Shown in pieces: positions 8,971 through 17,789 of a stretch of DNA of 44,002 nucleotides; position 1 is the stretch's first letter, and every line of letters begins with the position of its first letter. Under the pieces are notes generated by a model. That model saw only the letters and a list, made by a program, of their open reading frames with translations, had not been told where the DNA came from and did no database searches. The stretch is from Planctomycetota bacterium (GTDB lineage Bacteria > Planctomycetota > UBA8108 > JACQVS01). A program made the position numbers and the translations under genes. Location of the stretch: assembly GCA_028280485.1 (NCBI GenBank), contig JANQLS010000080.1, positions 1 through 44,002 of the forward strand. The letters are read 5' to 3'.

Positions 8971-10017
8971 TTACGTCCCGGTTTTAGGCCAACGGAAAAC
9001 TTGTACTCTGTGGTTATTGCAGTCAGCGAGAAAAAACCGGCCATCGCTAGCCAACTCGATGTCCCAAGGTGTAGCGAGCTGACCTGGTTTTCGGCCAGGT
9101 TCTCCAAAGACACCTAACGACTTTCCCTGACCCGTAAAACGCTGAACTCGATTGTTTCCCCATTCGACGACGTAGATGTCTCCCCCGTGACCGGGTTCTA
9201 TCGCAAGCGCAAAGGGGTATCGAAACTGCCCTAAGGCATCACCTTCGCTCCCCCACTCTTCGATGAATTCACCTTCGAGAGTGAGGCGTTGAATGCGGTG
9301 ATTACAGCTATCAACAACCAGTAAAGTTTCTTCTCCTTTAGCCGTATAGTGAATCTCTATGGCTTGAATCCGTTGAAATTCAACCGGGCCGGATCCGCGC
9401 TTGCCGATCGTTTTGATCAGCTTCTTATCCGGTGAAAATTTTAAAATACGATCGGAAACTCCGCCGTAATCACCAACGTAATAATTGCCGGCCGAATCCC
9501 ACATCACATCTCGAACTTGCGAGAACTGACCTTCGCCTTCTCCCGTCTCTCCCCAAGACTCTAAGAGCGTTCCCGTGGTGGGATCGTAACGTCGTACTCG
9601 GTGATAGTGAGTATCCGAGACGAGCAGCTCACCCTTCTCATTGATATGTAGCCTTGTAGGGTAACCAATTTCGAATTCTGGCAGAGTCCAGTAATTGATA
9701 AGCTGCCAGCCTTCGTATTCAGGGAAGTCTTTCTTCGCTTTCTGAACAATCTCGGAATTTACATCCGCAGCGGGATGGTTGAGATCGAGGAAGCGTTGAA
9801 TTCTTCCACTCCGATCGACAATACAAAGGTGCCCAGTCTCCGAGTTATAGGCGAGGGCTCGCGGAAGAGTGAATTGACCTTCACCCCGTCCGCGATCTCC
9901 GATGATGGCCTCAATATTCGGAAGAGCTTGAGACTTATTCGTCGGGGAATCACAAGAACTCGAGAACAAGCTGATCGAGCCCAATACCAAGAGAAATCGA
10001 ATCGTTGTGGGATTCAC
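8971..10017 (-). CDS. Secreted NHL-repeat beta-propeller, probable lipoprotein
   Basis: A 348-aa protein with an N-terminal hydrophobic signal (about residues 6-20) ending in SSSCDS, a loose lipobox with Cys about 22, so lipidation is likely but not certain. The remainder is built of NHL blades. Repeated GxGxGQF-like openings are visible (GRGEGQFTLPRALAY, GEGEGQFSQVRDV, GDALGQFRYPFAL, GRKPGQLATPWDI), spaced about 45-60 residues, each followed by YVVEWGNNRVQRF-type strands. Such propellers bind proteins or polysaccharides outside the cytoplasm. The gene begins 11 bases after the coiled-coil gene ends and lies upstream of the VWA/MoxR genes, so it may provide an envelope-side binding partner for that module. 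The start codon is GTG. Confidence 0.85.
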   Translation of the reverse strand: MNPTTIRFLLVLGSISLFSSSCDSPTNKSQALPNIEAIIGDRGRGEGQFTLPRALAYNSETGHLCIVDRSGRIQRFLDLNHPAADVNSEIVQKAKKDFPEYEGWQLINYWTLPEFEIGYPTRLHINEKGELLVSDTHYHRVRRYDPTTGTLLESWGETGEGEGQFSQVRDVMWDSAGNYYVGDYGGVSDRILKFSPDKKLIKTIGKRGSGPVEFQRIQAIEIHYTAKGEETLLVVDSCNHRIQRLTLEGEFIEEWGSEGDALGQFRYPFALAIEPGHGGDIYVVEWGNNRVQRFTGQGKSLGVFGEPGRKPGQLATPWDIELASDGRFFLADCNNHRVQVFRWPKTGT

Positions 10018-10028
10018 AATAGCTCTGA

Positions 10029-11831
10029 TCAGTTACCTTCTGGTTTCGAATTCGAACTATCCTTGGAAGAATCCAAGAGTGAATTCATATACCGCTTCAC
10101 TTGATCGCGGTATTCTACCGGAATGGCTTCACGATCGACTTTCTTTGCTTGAGATTGAGCAGCCTTGGCAGCGTTATGATACTTGACCTTGGCATCCCCT
10201 TTAGGAACTTCACCCTCAACATTTAAGGTTGCGATCAAAGTACCGCGGGGGTCGAGTTCTTTATCTCTTAAGTGTTCTCGCTTAGATTTGGTGGCTTCAG
10301 GAGTTCCCTTCTTACCTTGACCTTGACCGATCCCTTCCTTGGGTCCAGTGCTCAATCCAGTACCCTTAGGGCCGAGAAGTCCTTGGTTTTGACCTTGTCC
10401 TTGACCAGGTTTATTTCCGTTACCTGAACAAGAGCCACACTTTCCTTGTGAATTACACTGGCCGGCCTTGCCGCAACTTTTACATTTTTTAAGTTGAGCC
10501 AAGTTCTGCTTGGATTGCTTCATCTGTTGAAGCTTTTTATCCATGTACTCCATTTGCTTTTGCAATTTAGCGAGTTCCGACATCGACATCTGCATGTTTT
10601 TCATGTCTTTCATCGCTTGGTTCATATTGCCATTCTGCATGCTCTGAGACATCTGTTGCATCATCTGAGCCATTTGTTGCATGGCTTGATTCGCTTGATT
10701 CTTGTCCCCAGATTTCTGAGCCTGTTTTTGCATCGCTTGAGCATTTTGAGCTAACTTTTGAAGATCTTGAGTCAGCTTCTTGAGCTTGTCTTTTTCTTCC
10801 TTCGTCAACTCATTCTTGTCTTGCTTTTTTTGTAGGCGTTGGAGTTCTTGGGTTAATTTTTGAAGAGCTTCATCGGCCTTTTTAAAATCACCCTTCTTGA
10901 GAGCATCTTGGAGTTTACGAGCGAGTTCGTCGTTGAGCTCCATGCCCTTGAGGTCATTCTTCTTCTGAAATTCTTTGAGTTCGTCATATTTCTTTTGATC
11001 CATTTTGGCTTTGAGGATATTTTCCATTTTCGAGAGCTGAACCATCGCTCCCTTCTTGGCATCCTCAGAACTCAGATCTTTGAATCCTGATTCCTCTTTA
11101 TTTCCGAGCTCTTCATTTTTTTCTTCGAGCTCTTTTTGGATTTCTTTTTTCAGCTGTTCAGCGAACTCTTTGAGTTCGGGATCATCTTTTTCTTCTTCTA
11201 AAGTATCTAAAACTTTAGGTTCGTTAGCTTTTTCAATCTCTTTGGCGATCTCTTCCTTCATCTTAGCTTCGGCTTCTCGCTCTTCTTTCAAACCCATCAG
11301 ATCGTAATCGGGCAAGAAGATGAGTCCGAGACACAGAACGAGGGGAACCAAGATCCAACGAGCGAGACTCGGGAGATTGATGGGGAAGGAATTTGAAAGG
11401 TTCACACCAGCGATGGCCTTCAAGCCATCTCGTTCGACCAATTTTCCCCAGCCGTCGGCATCACTCTGAGTGTTCTCCCGTAGATAAACTGTAGTGGAGA
11501 CGCGCTCTTTTAGATTGAGATTCTCATCGATCAAAATCGCAGCTTCACGAGCGCCAGATCGAGCCTGAAAATACCCCCGAGTCAAACTCACGATGAGCGA
11601 AGCCCCGAGAACGAATCCCAGGACGGTCACGATGTCTAAATCGAAGGAGAACATCTTTTGGGCAATCATGAAGAAGCCAAAAGCAGACACAGTGATGAAC
11701 AGATCGAAAAACAGGATCGAGAGAAAGCGATTAAAGAAGACACGTCGCTGAACCAAGTGGAGGCCCTTATCGAGAGCGTCGCCATTGGATTGAGGATCTG
11801 AGTTCGGCTGTGGATTTGTATTCTCAGACAT
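10029..11831 (-). CDS. Coiled-coil membrane protein of the MoxR/VWA cluster
   Basis: A 600-aa protein with three hydrophobic segments: two close together (about 35-57 and 66-85) and a third at about 158-178. A very long Glu/Lys- then Gln/Met/Lys-rich region follows (about 185-440), predicted to be helical and coiled-coil. A cysteine cluster comes next (CKSCGKAGQCNSQGKCGSC), with CxxC pairs at both ends that could bind metal. A Gly/Gln-rich low-complexity stretch and a C-terminal motif IPVEYRDQVKRYMNSLLD close the protein. Similar membrane coiled-coil proteins are common beside moxR clusters in planctomycete-type genomes, but no function is established to my knowledge. ATG is preceded by AAAGAGG. 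This is probably the first gene of the operon. Confidence 0.8.
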   Translation of the reverse strand: MSENTNPQPNSDPQSNGDALDKGLHLVQRRVFFNRFLSILFFDLFITVSAFGFFMIAQKMFSFDLDIVTVLGFVLGASLIVSLTRGYFQARSGAREAAILIDENLNLKERVSTTVYLRENTQSDADGWGKLVERDGLKAIAGVNLSNSFPINLPSLARWILVPLVLCLGLIFLPDYDLMGLKEEREAEAKMKEEIAKEIEKANEPKVLDTLEEEKDDPELKEFAEQLKKEIQKELEEKNEELGNKEESGFKDLSSEDAKKGAMVQLSKMENILKAKMDQKKYDELKEFQKKNDLKGMELNDELARKLQDALKKGDFKKADEALQKLTQELQRLQKKQDKNELTKEEKDKLKKLTQDLQKLAQNAQAMQKQAQKSGDKNQANQAMQQMAQMMQQMSQSMQNGNMNQAMKDMKNMQMSMSELAKLQKQMEYMDKKLQQMKQSKQNLAQLKKCKSCGKAGQCNSQGKCGSCSGNGNKPGQGQGQNQGLLGPKGTGLSTGPKEGIGQGQGKKGTPEATKSKREHLRDKELDPRGTLIATLNVEGEVPKGDAKVKYHNAAKAAQSQAKKVDREAIPVEYRDQVKRYMNSLLDSSKDSSNSKPEGN

Positions 11832-11866
11832 GGATAGCCTCTTTAAAGTGAGATTAGTAATAGGTC

Positions 11867-11907
11867 GAAATCTTACTCAACATTTTAAATTCAATCAGCT
11901 TAGGGAA
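11867..11907 (-). promoter_or_regulatory. Two-block motif upstream of the MoxR/VWA cluster (copy A)
   Basis: Read on the minus strand, TTCCCTAAGCTGATT (11893-11907) is followed after 12 bases by TTGAGTAAGATTTC (11867-11880), 35 bases before the first gene's ATG. The same two blocks occur upstream of the ECF sigma gene at 42756-42793. TTGAGT could be a -35 element, or the pair could be an ECF-type promoter; the sequence alone does not decide. Confidence 0.45.
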
Positions 11908-12113
11908 CAAGAACCCATCTTGTCAGTTCTTTGTAACAGTTGTTTATCACAACCGTATAATGAACCGCCGAAGCACGGGAAAACTGAGGAAATGGACCTC
12001 AGATAACTTTCCTGCGGACCCAGAACTCATCTTCTGACTCGAAAAATGAATCTAAGCCCTATTAGAGGGACGCTTTACCCAGTAATTTCGTTGTTTTTTT
12101 TATACTTTTTTTA

Positions 12114-12230
12114 AATTAGTTACCTGTTGGATAACAGGAACTAATTATATTTTCGTGGGATCACGAAAATCACGAAGAAAGGCCCTATATCTTTCTTCCA
12201 TCAGTACAGAATAGGCTAAAAAAGCCTATT
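12114..12230. repeat. Four successive hairpins in the mutL/M16 - coiled-coil spacer
   Basis: Four hairpins lie end to end: AATTAGTT-A-CCTGTT with AACAGG-AACTAATT (12114-12146); TTTTCGTG/CACGAAAA (12150-12169); GAAGAAAG/CTTTCTTC (12174-12198); AATAGGCT/AGCCTATT (12210-12230, followed by TTT on the plus strand). The first resembles the closing hairpin of the array at 22968-23279. The remaining 11832-12328 sequence, which carries the promoter region of the 600-aa gene and the 3' flank of the M16 pair, shows no gene. Confidence 0.55.
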
Positions 12231-12328
12231 TTTAGTGGAGCGACGCCGCAGCCCGCAGGGCTATGCCAGAGGCACAGGATGAACTGCTTGATTCAACAGA
12301 AACTAAATTCGAATTCTGTGAGTATCGC

Positions 12329-13657
12329 TCAACCGAGGGGCAAAATTTTTGAAACAGTACGACGTTCGGGCTTAAAAAGCGTTTTGAGGCGATCCTGAAC
12401 CGCATCCTGGTCCACCTTCTGGATTTCGTCGAGGACCGAGAAGAGATCTAAGCCATAAAACCTGTAATAGGTGTAGTTTGAGGCAATATACTCCAATGAA
12501 TTGAAGGCTCGAGTCATCCCCCCCATGTACTTCTTTTTCGCTCGGCGGAAGTCATCTTCACTCAGGGTAAAGTTTTTGGCCTCATCGAAGATCTTCTCCA
12601 ATGCCTGCATCATTCCATCGGGATCAGGGGTTTCTCCCCCGACACTCAGAACTCCTACTCCGGCATAAGACATCCAGGAGACCGAAAAGTCGTCCAGGAC
12701 CAATTGACGGCTGTAGAGATCTAAAAAATGGTTGCTCGAACGCCCGAGAAGAAGGTCTAAGGCGAATTTAGTGACCATGTCGAGTTGGAGTTTTTCGGAG
12801 CCAGATTGGGGAACATTTGGCTCTTTGAATCCAAAAAGGATCTGCGGCAATCCCACCGCCATGCGGGATTCGAAGAGTTCACGGGCGACGGGAGTCGGCT
12901 CTTCGGGATAAATCCGGACGATCCCCCCCTGATCGGCACTCGATTCGCCCGAATGGGGGGCGGAGTTTGAGCTTCCGTACTTCGAAGTCTTTTCAACGAA
13001 CTCGAGTACCTCCTCCTCTTGGAGGTCTCCAGTGATGAATAAGGCCATATTTTTTGGAGTGTAAAACGTTCGGTAGCAATCGTGGAGAGTTTGGGAATCG
13101 ATGGTCTGAATCGAATCAACCGATCCCAATATATCGATCTTCAATGGGTGTTCTTGAAAGAGGCTATCCAACATTCCCATGTACGCGACCCAATCCGGTT
13201 CGTCGTCGTACATCTTGATTTCTTGTTCGATGATGCCCTTTTCTTTTTCGACTTTTTCAGGATCGAAAACGGGATTCTCAACAAAATCGATGAGTAGCTT
13301 TAAGTTCTCGAAAAATCGTTCTCCTGAAGCGAAGAGATAAGTGGTTGTCGCAAAGGAAGTCGCTGCGTTGTTGTAGGCTCCATTTTCAGCGAACAAATCG
13401 GAGACGTTTCCCTTTTCGGTTTCGAACAAAGTGTGCTCTAAGAAGTGAGCGATCCCATCCGGTACTTTGATGGTCTCCTTTTGCTGAGGCGGGATGAACT
13501 GGCTATCGACCGAGCCAAAAAATGTTGAATAGCAAGCGTACTTCTTTCTAAAGTCGGGCTTCGGACAGAAAAATACGGGCAACCCACCGGGTAGCTCTGC
13601 CCTCACGACTTGCTCACCTAAGGTCTCGTTGGATACTCGTTCAATCGATAAACTCAC
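12329..13657 (-). CDS. M16 zinc metallopeptidase, catalytic subunit
   Basis: A 442-aa M16 (pitrilysin/processing-peptidase) protein. The inverted zinc motif HxxEH is intact (HFLEH, in IAHFLEHTLFE), and the third zinc ligand is expected in EKEKGIIEQEI about 75 residues later. Two repeated alpha/beta domains fit the family length. It lies 22 bases downstream of a second M16 gene lacking the zinc motif, the usual arrangement of an active/inactive heterodimer. The pair resembles B. subtilis YfmF/YfmH in order and type. No signal peptide is seen, so a cytoplasmic location is likely. The start is GTG at 13657. Confidence 0.9.
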   Translation of the reverse strand: MSLSIERVSNETLGEQVVRAELPGGLPVFFCPKPDFRKKYACYSTFFGSVDSQFIPPQQKETIKVPDGIAHFLEHTLFETEKGNVSDLFAENGAYNNAATSFATTTYLFASGERFFENLKLLIDFVENPVFDPEKVEKEKGIIEQEIKMYDDEPDWVAYMGMLDSLFQEHPLKIDILGSVDSIQTIDSQTLHDCYRTFYTPKNMALFITGDLQEEEVLEFVEKTSKYGSSNSAPHSGESSADQGGIVRIYPEEPTPVARELFESRMAVGLPQILFGFKEPNVPQSGSEKLQLDMVTKFALDLLLGRSSNHFLDLYSRQLVLDDFSVSWMSYAGVGVLSVGGETPDPDGMMQALEKIFDEAKNFTLSEDDFRRAKKKYMGGMTRAFNSLEYIASNYTYYRFYGLDLFSVLDEIQKVDQDAVQDRLKTLFKPERRTVSKILPLG

Positions 13658-13679
13658 GGGAAGCTCTCACTCTCAAAAA

Positions 13680-14957
13680 TTATTTATCTAGTAAATACAC
13701 AGTGTCTAACCAAAGGTCTCTCGCGGCTTGTTGAATCCGATCGCGGGTCACTTCTCGGAGTTCCTGACGGTACTCCCGGAGTTGGAAGGGGCGACCATTC
13801 AACCGCCAGCGAAAATCGATATCGACTAAAGCATTGAAGTTGTCTTCCAGCAAGACGAGTTGATTGTCGATACTTTCACGAGTCGCCGTCAGTTCAGCCT
13901 CGGTAATTTCTCCATTTTGAAGATCTTCAATTTGCTTCTGAATAATCTCAGTCGCCTGTGGAACTTTTTCACTCGCCACCCCCGCGAGGATGAAAAGTAA
14001 GCCCTTAGTCTTTTCTAAAACGGAATGAACACTGTAGGCGAGGCTTTCTTTTTCCCGCACGTTCTGAAAGAGTTTTGACTGGGAGTGCGAACCTAAGATG
14101 CCATCCATCAAGATCTGGGCGGCGAGATCCCCCTCGGAATAGGTACTCTTCGAACGGTACCCCAGACAAAGCTTAGCCTGGTTGACATCCATCGACTCAC
14201 GAACTTCCTGGAATTCTCGGGGCTCTTCCAGGACTGGAGGAGGCCACAGAATTTCTGGAGCATGTTGACCTTCAGAAAAGATTTCACTGAAGAGAGCTGT
14301 CGCTCTCTGCGGGTCGACATCGCCCACGAGATAGATTTCACGGGGAGCATGCGTTAAGACTTCTTGCCAATATTGGGTAAGGGCGAGACGACTGAGAGAC
14401 TCGAGATCTTCAGTCGATCCGTGTTCGTATCGACGATAAGGTTCCATCGGGCACATCGATTGAACCAAGCGCTCAAAAGCGTAGTAATCTTTCTGGTCGA
14501 TCAATGATTCGATCTGACGAGTGAGATTACTCTTCTCTTGTTCGAACTCTTCTTCACGAAACAAGCCATCACTCAGACAAGGATCGAAGATGAGGTCTCG
14601 AAGAAATTGAAGCCCTTCGCGAAAAACATCATCGTCTCCCGGTAAAAACCGGCCATTGACGCACTCGAGTCGAAAAGTTAAGTAATGCCATTCACCAAAT
14701 TTGGCGACTCCCCCGGACACGAAAGCGCCGTACAACTCTTCTCGTTGCTTTTGCATCGCCTGAAGAGTGGAAAACTTTTGTGTTCCTCGATTGAGCAACT
14801 GAGGCAACAAAGCACGGGAAGTGAATTGTTCATCTAAATTACCCCCAAAGTAGACCGAAACTTGCACGGTCTTTAATTTACGAGTGGGCAAGATCGAGAG
14901 TTGGACATCCCCTGGCAAGAGGGTGCGGTGAAATTCTAAATCCTTCACGGGATCCAT
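13680..14957 (-). CDS. M16-like protein, non-catalytic subunit
   Basis: A 425-aa M16-family fold (YFGGNLDEQFTSRALLPQLLNRGT near the start, SQSKLFQNVREKESLAYSV-type strand-helix later) with no HxxEH: the equivalent position reads LLPQLLNRGTQ. It therefore cannot bind catalytic zinc in the usual way and is likely the partner of the active subunit at 12329-13657. The RxxxSLAY-like substrate-binding region (EKESLAYSVHS) is retained, as in the regulatory subunits of this family. The ATG is preceded by GGAG at normal spacing. It starts 90 bases after mutL ends, so all three may share a transcript. Confidence 0.88.
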   Translation of the reverse strand: MDPVKDLEFHRTLLPGDVQLSILPTRKLKTVQVSVYFGGNLDEQFTSRALLPQLLNRGTQKFSTLQAMQKQREELYGAFVSGGVAKFGEWHYLTFRLECVNGRFLPGDDDVFREGLQFLRDLIFDPCLSDGLFREEEFEQEKSNLTRQIESLIDQKDYYAFERLVQSMCPMEPYRRYEHGSTEDLESLSRLALTQYWQEVLTHAPREIYLVGDVDPQRATALFSEIFSEGQHAPEILWPPPVLEEPREFQEVRESMDVNQAKLCLGYRSKSTYSEGDLAAQILMDGILGSHSQSKLFQNVREKESLAYSVHSVLEKTKGLLFILAGVASEKVPQATEIIQKQIEDLQNGEITEAELTATRESIDNQLVLLEDNFNALVDIDFRWRLNGRPFQLREYRQELREVTRDRIQQAARDLWLDTVYLLDK

Positions 14958-15047
14958 TGAGGATTCTCCAAATCATCCTCAGTACTGAAGTTCTCATTGG
15001 ACCTTCAATCTGAGAATCAAATTGTTTTCTGCAAAGTTTCGAATGGG

Positions 15048-17054
15048 CTATTTACGGTCGAAAAAATGATCGAGTTCATTACGGGATAAGCGCACTGTAG
15101 CACGTCTGCCGTGAGGGCAAAAGCCTGGTTCATCCGCTAACTGAGAATCTTTGATCAAATCTTTGATCTCCGAATCCGACAGTTTCATTCCCGCCTTGAC
15201 GGCTTGCTTACAGGCCATCAGGGATGAAATTTGTCGAACGCGATCATCGACGATCTCCTCGATCCCGACCTCAGCGCCGGCGGGGTGTTCACGAATAGCT
15301 TCGATGATTTCAGGGATGAGTTGGGAGAGAGGGGCACGGTCGAGCAAGACGGGAACCGCTTGAATGGCGATCTCTTTTTCACCAAAGGGATCCACTTCAA
15401 ATCCAAACGCCCGCAATTGAACCAAAACATCCTGAAGGAAAGGATATTCTTCTTCACTTAGACGAATCACTTCCGGCAAAAGGAGTCGTTGAGCGGTGAA
15501 TTCACCTTCACGGAAAGCTCGAATAATCTTCTCGTAAAGAATCTTTTCGTGAAGAGCGTGTTGATCGATAAGTAAGAGATCTTCCCCATCCTCAGTGAGT
15601 AAAAAGGAATTGAGGACTTGCGTGACTACATTTTGATTCAGCGGATTTTCCGACTGAGACCATTCGAGTTGCTGAGGGGCCGATTCTTCTTCAGAGCTCG
15701 AAGAGTAGGTTAATTCTTCTTGAGTGCGAAAACTCATTCGACTGCTCGGAGGAGGGAGATCGAGGTCATCCGTTCGACTTGAACCTGAAGATGAACGACT
15801 GAACGCCCCACCACCACTTCCAGAACCTCTGGGAGCATCGTAAGAAGAAGATTTCGAGGGGAGAGCGAAAGAATCTAATTGCCGTTCTTGTTGATCGACT
15901 GAACTTCCACCCTTTGAACTTGAGCCAGTTGAAAAATTGAATCGAGGCTTGTCTTCCAAGCTTGGAGGGCGCTCCCCGACTCCTTTGAGAGCTTCCCGAA
16001 TCGCTTGCTTCAATCCGACGTAAATAGCTTTCGGCTCTTGAAAGCGCACCTCAAATTTTTGGGGGTGCACATTGATATCCACTTGCCCCGGCTCTAAATC
16101 TAAATAGATATAAGCAAAGGCATGTCGGCCAGGGATTTGAAATCCACTGAAAGATTCCTTTAACGCGTGGCTCAACGAACGATCTTTAATCCACCGACCG
16201 TTGATAAAGAAATTCTGCCCCTTCGTGTCCGAACGAAATTGACGAGGATGGCAGACGTAACCTTTTAACCAAAGTTGACCTTGTTCTAATGCTTGTCCCC
16301 CCGGCCCCGAGGTGACGGCTTGCACAGAGATGAGGTCATTGCCTCTTTCCTCACCGATTAAATCGGCGATACGGTCTCGAAGTTTTTCTCTGGCGGGTAA
16401 ATCTAACGTGAGTCTCGATCCACTTTTCACCTTGAATCCAACTTGAGGATTTCCTAAGGCGATACGCGTCATGACTTCGTTGATGTGAGATTGTTCCGTG
16501 GAAGAAGCTTTTAAGAATTTTCGCCGAGCCGGAGTTTTATAAAAAATATTTCGAACTTCGATCGTCGTTCCTCGAGGACCCGAGGCGGGCTCGGGTTCCT
16601 GTTGATCTTGATCGGCTTCTTGAGGGAGATATCGGTAGGCGCAATCATTTTCCGATGTGCGCGTGAGGACCTCCACTTGAGCGATGGAACCGATGCTCGC
16701 GAGAGCTTCACCACGAAATCCTAAGGTGGCGACATTGAGAAGATCGAGACCTCGAGCAGGATTTTCAGATTCGGGTTGGGGAGAGGTTCTGGAGGAAAGA
16801 AGATCGACATCGATCTTAGAAGTCGCGTGACTGGTGAAGGCCAATGGAAGATCTTCAAGGGAGATCCCCTTGCCGTCATCCCGAATTCGGATGAGTTTTT
16901 TGCCTCCGTCTTCAAGCTCAACTGAGATTCGACTAGCCCCCGCATCGATCGAGTTTTCAACCAGCTCTTTAACCACGGAGGCGGGTCGTTCGATGACCTC
17001 GCCCGCGGCGATACGATTGACGACTTCGGGGGGTAACAGCCGAATCGCGACCAT
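15048..17054 (-). CDS. mutL: DNA mismatch repair protein MutL (endonuclease type)
   Basis: A 668-aa MutL. The N-terminal GHKL ATPase shows its motifs in order: VVKELVENSIDAGAS, DDGKGI and TLGFRGEALASIGSI. A Ser-rich linker (about 375-465) leads to a C-terminal dimerisation and nuclease domain. That domain has all three endonuclease signatures: DQHALHEKILYE (497-508), ACKQAVKAG (614-622) and CPHGR (646-650). This predicts a nicking MutL, the form found in bacteria without MutH-type methyl-directed repair. ATG follows AGGAG with good spacing. The two M16 peptidase genes follow on the same strand; a functional link with repair is not implied by sequence. Confidence 0.97.
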   Translation of the reverse strand: MVAIRLLPPEVVNRIAAGEVIERPASVVKELVENSIDAGASRISVELEDGGKKLIRIRDDGKGISLEDLPLAFTSHATSKIDVDLLSSRTSPQPESENPARGLDLLNVATLGFRGEALASIGSIAQVEVLTRTSENDCAYRYLPQEADQDQQEPEPASGPRGTTIEVRNIFYKTPARRKFLKASSTEQSHINEVMTRIALGNPQVGFKVKSGSRLTLDLPAREKLRDRIADLIGEERGNDLISVQAVTSGPGGQALEQGQLWLKGYVCHPRQFRSDTKGQNFFINGRWIKDRSLSHALKESFSGFQIPGRHAFAYIYLDLEPGQVDINVHPQKFEVRFQEPKAIYVGLKQAIREALKGVGERPPSLEDKPRFNFSTGSSSKGGSSVDQQERQLDSFALPSKSSSYDAPRGSGSGGGAFSRSSSGSSRTDDLDLPPPSSRMSFRTQEELTYSSSSEEESAPQQLEWSQSENPLNQNVVTQVLNSFLLTEDGEDLLLIDQHALHEKILYEKIIRAFREGEFTAQRLLLPEVIRLSEEEYPFLQDVLVQLRAFGFEVDPFGEKEIAIQAVPVLLDRAPLSQLIPEIIEAIREHPAGAEVGIEEIVDDRVRQISSLMACKQAVKAGMKLSDSEIKDLIKDSQLADEPGFCPHGRRATVRLSRNELDHFFDRK

Positions 17055-17122
17055 CCCAATTCTCCTCTCCGAGATTGTGAAGGAGTTGATTCAAATAAAC
17101 TCTTTCACCGTTCACTTCAGAT

Positions 17123-17181
17123 CCGAGTTCTTGGACTCGGCTAAGAGCAAGGGTAAACCCTTGATGCTTTATCCTTGCTCT
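17123..17181. other. Two hairpins in the mutL - bS22-like spacer
   Basis: CCGAGT/ACTCGG (17123-17140) and the longer AGAGCAAGG/CCTTGCTCT (17144-17181, 20-nt loop) lie between mutL and the 44-aa gene. Neither has a T-tract on either strand. They could be leader structure for mutL or the end of the small gene's transcript. Nothing else is seen in 17055-17341. Confidence 0.3.
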
Positions 17182-17341
17182 ACATGCATTCTGCTTATTT
17201 TAATACTTAACTTAAACAGCAAAGTAAGAATGCCAATTTCTTCACACAATTCAAGCATGAGGATCTCCTGACCATTCACTTGTGGCGAGGAGATCTTAGT
17301 TCATTTTTGAAATTTCTTCTTAGATGAACAAAAGCTAACGG

Positions 17342-17476
17342 TTAGCTACTTTGGGGAGCTTCCGCAGGTTTGTTTTTGTTAGCTGCTTTGATCAATTCTT
17401 TGATGCGTAGCTTTTTACGTTTCAGATAGCGCTTTTGACGCTTCTTCTTGAGCTTATGGGTCGTATCTTGGCCCAT
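17342..17476 (-). CDS. bS22-like / AURKAIP1-COX24 domain small basic protein
   Basis: A 44-aa, strongly basic protein starting MGQDTTHKLKKKRQKRYLKR and ending in an Ala/Asn/Pro-rich tail. The KKKRQKRYLKRKKLR core is the hallmark of the short AURKAIP1/COX24 (DUF1713) family, related to the stationary-phase ribosomal protein bS22 and mitochondrial mS38. A very good GGAGGA lies 5 bases before the ATG, which strongly supports translation despite the short length. It is probably an rRNA-binding ribosomal component. It is transcribed divergently from folD. Confidence 0.85.
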   Translation of the reverse strand: MGQDTTHKLKKKRQKRYLKRKKLRIKELIKAANKNKPAEAPQSS

Positions 17477-17789
17477 GGGATCCTCCGAAAATTGCAAGGC
17501 TCTCTCGCCGGCCCAATCACATTGAGCGCTGAAAGTCGAGAGAACGAGGGTGTTCTTGAAACGAACTCGATTTTTACGAATCGCATAGTATAGCTCGATT
17601 GGCGGCGAGTTAAACCCCCAATCTTTGTGACATCTTCGAATCTGAACGGATTTTTGCCCTCGGATTGATCCCGAGGACTAGGATCGTTATCATGCGGACC
17701 CAGCTGGGACTCCATCGAAGAGCCTCAGTGGGGTGAAAATACCTGAATTTATGCTCATTTTGAGTTTCTACTCTGAGGATCCCTCACCT
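17477..17789. other. Divergent promoter region, small gene / folD
   Basis: This 313-base spacer must carry the promoters of the 44-aa gene (minus) and folD (plus). Small inverted repeats are visible, for example CCTCGG/CCGAGG around 17658-17685. Next to the folD start, TGAGG-ATC-CCTCA (17773-17785) would enclose the GAGG that could serve as ribosome-binding site. No clear sigma-70 promoter could be assigned by eye, and the longer open frames here look like chance. Confidence 0.35.

Noticed and set aside
12210..12230. AATAGGCT hairpin as terminator of the mutL/M16 transcript
   Set aside because: The T-rich tail is on the plus strand, the wrong direction for those minus-strand genes.
17422..17715. 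97-codon minus-strand frame over the bS22-like gene and its upstream region
   Set aside because: It overlaps the well-supported 44-aa gene in another frame, has no family resemblance and no ribosome-binding site; its start lies in the divergent promoter region.
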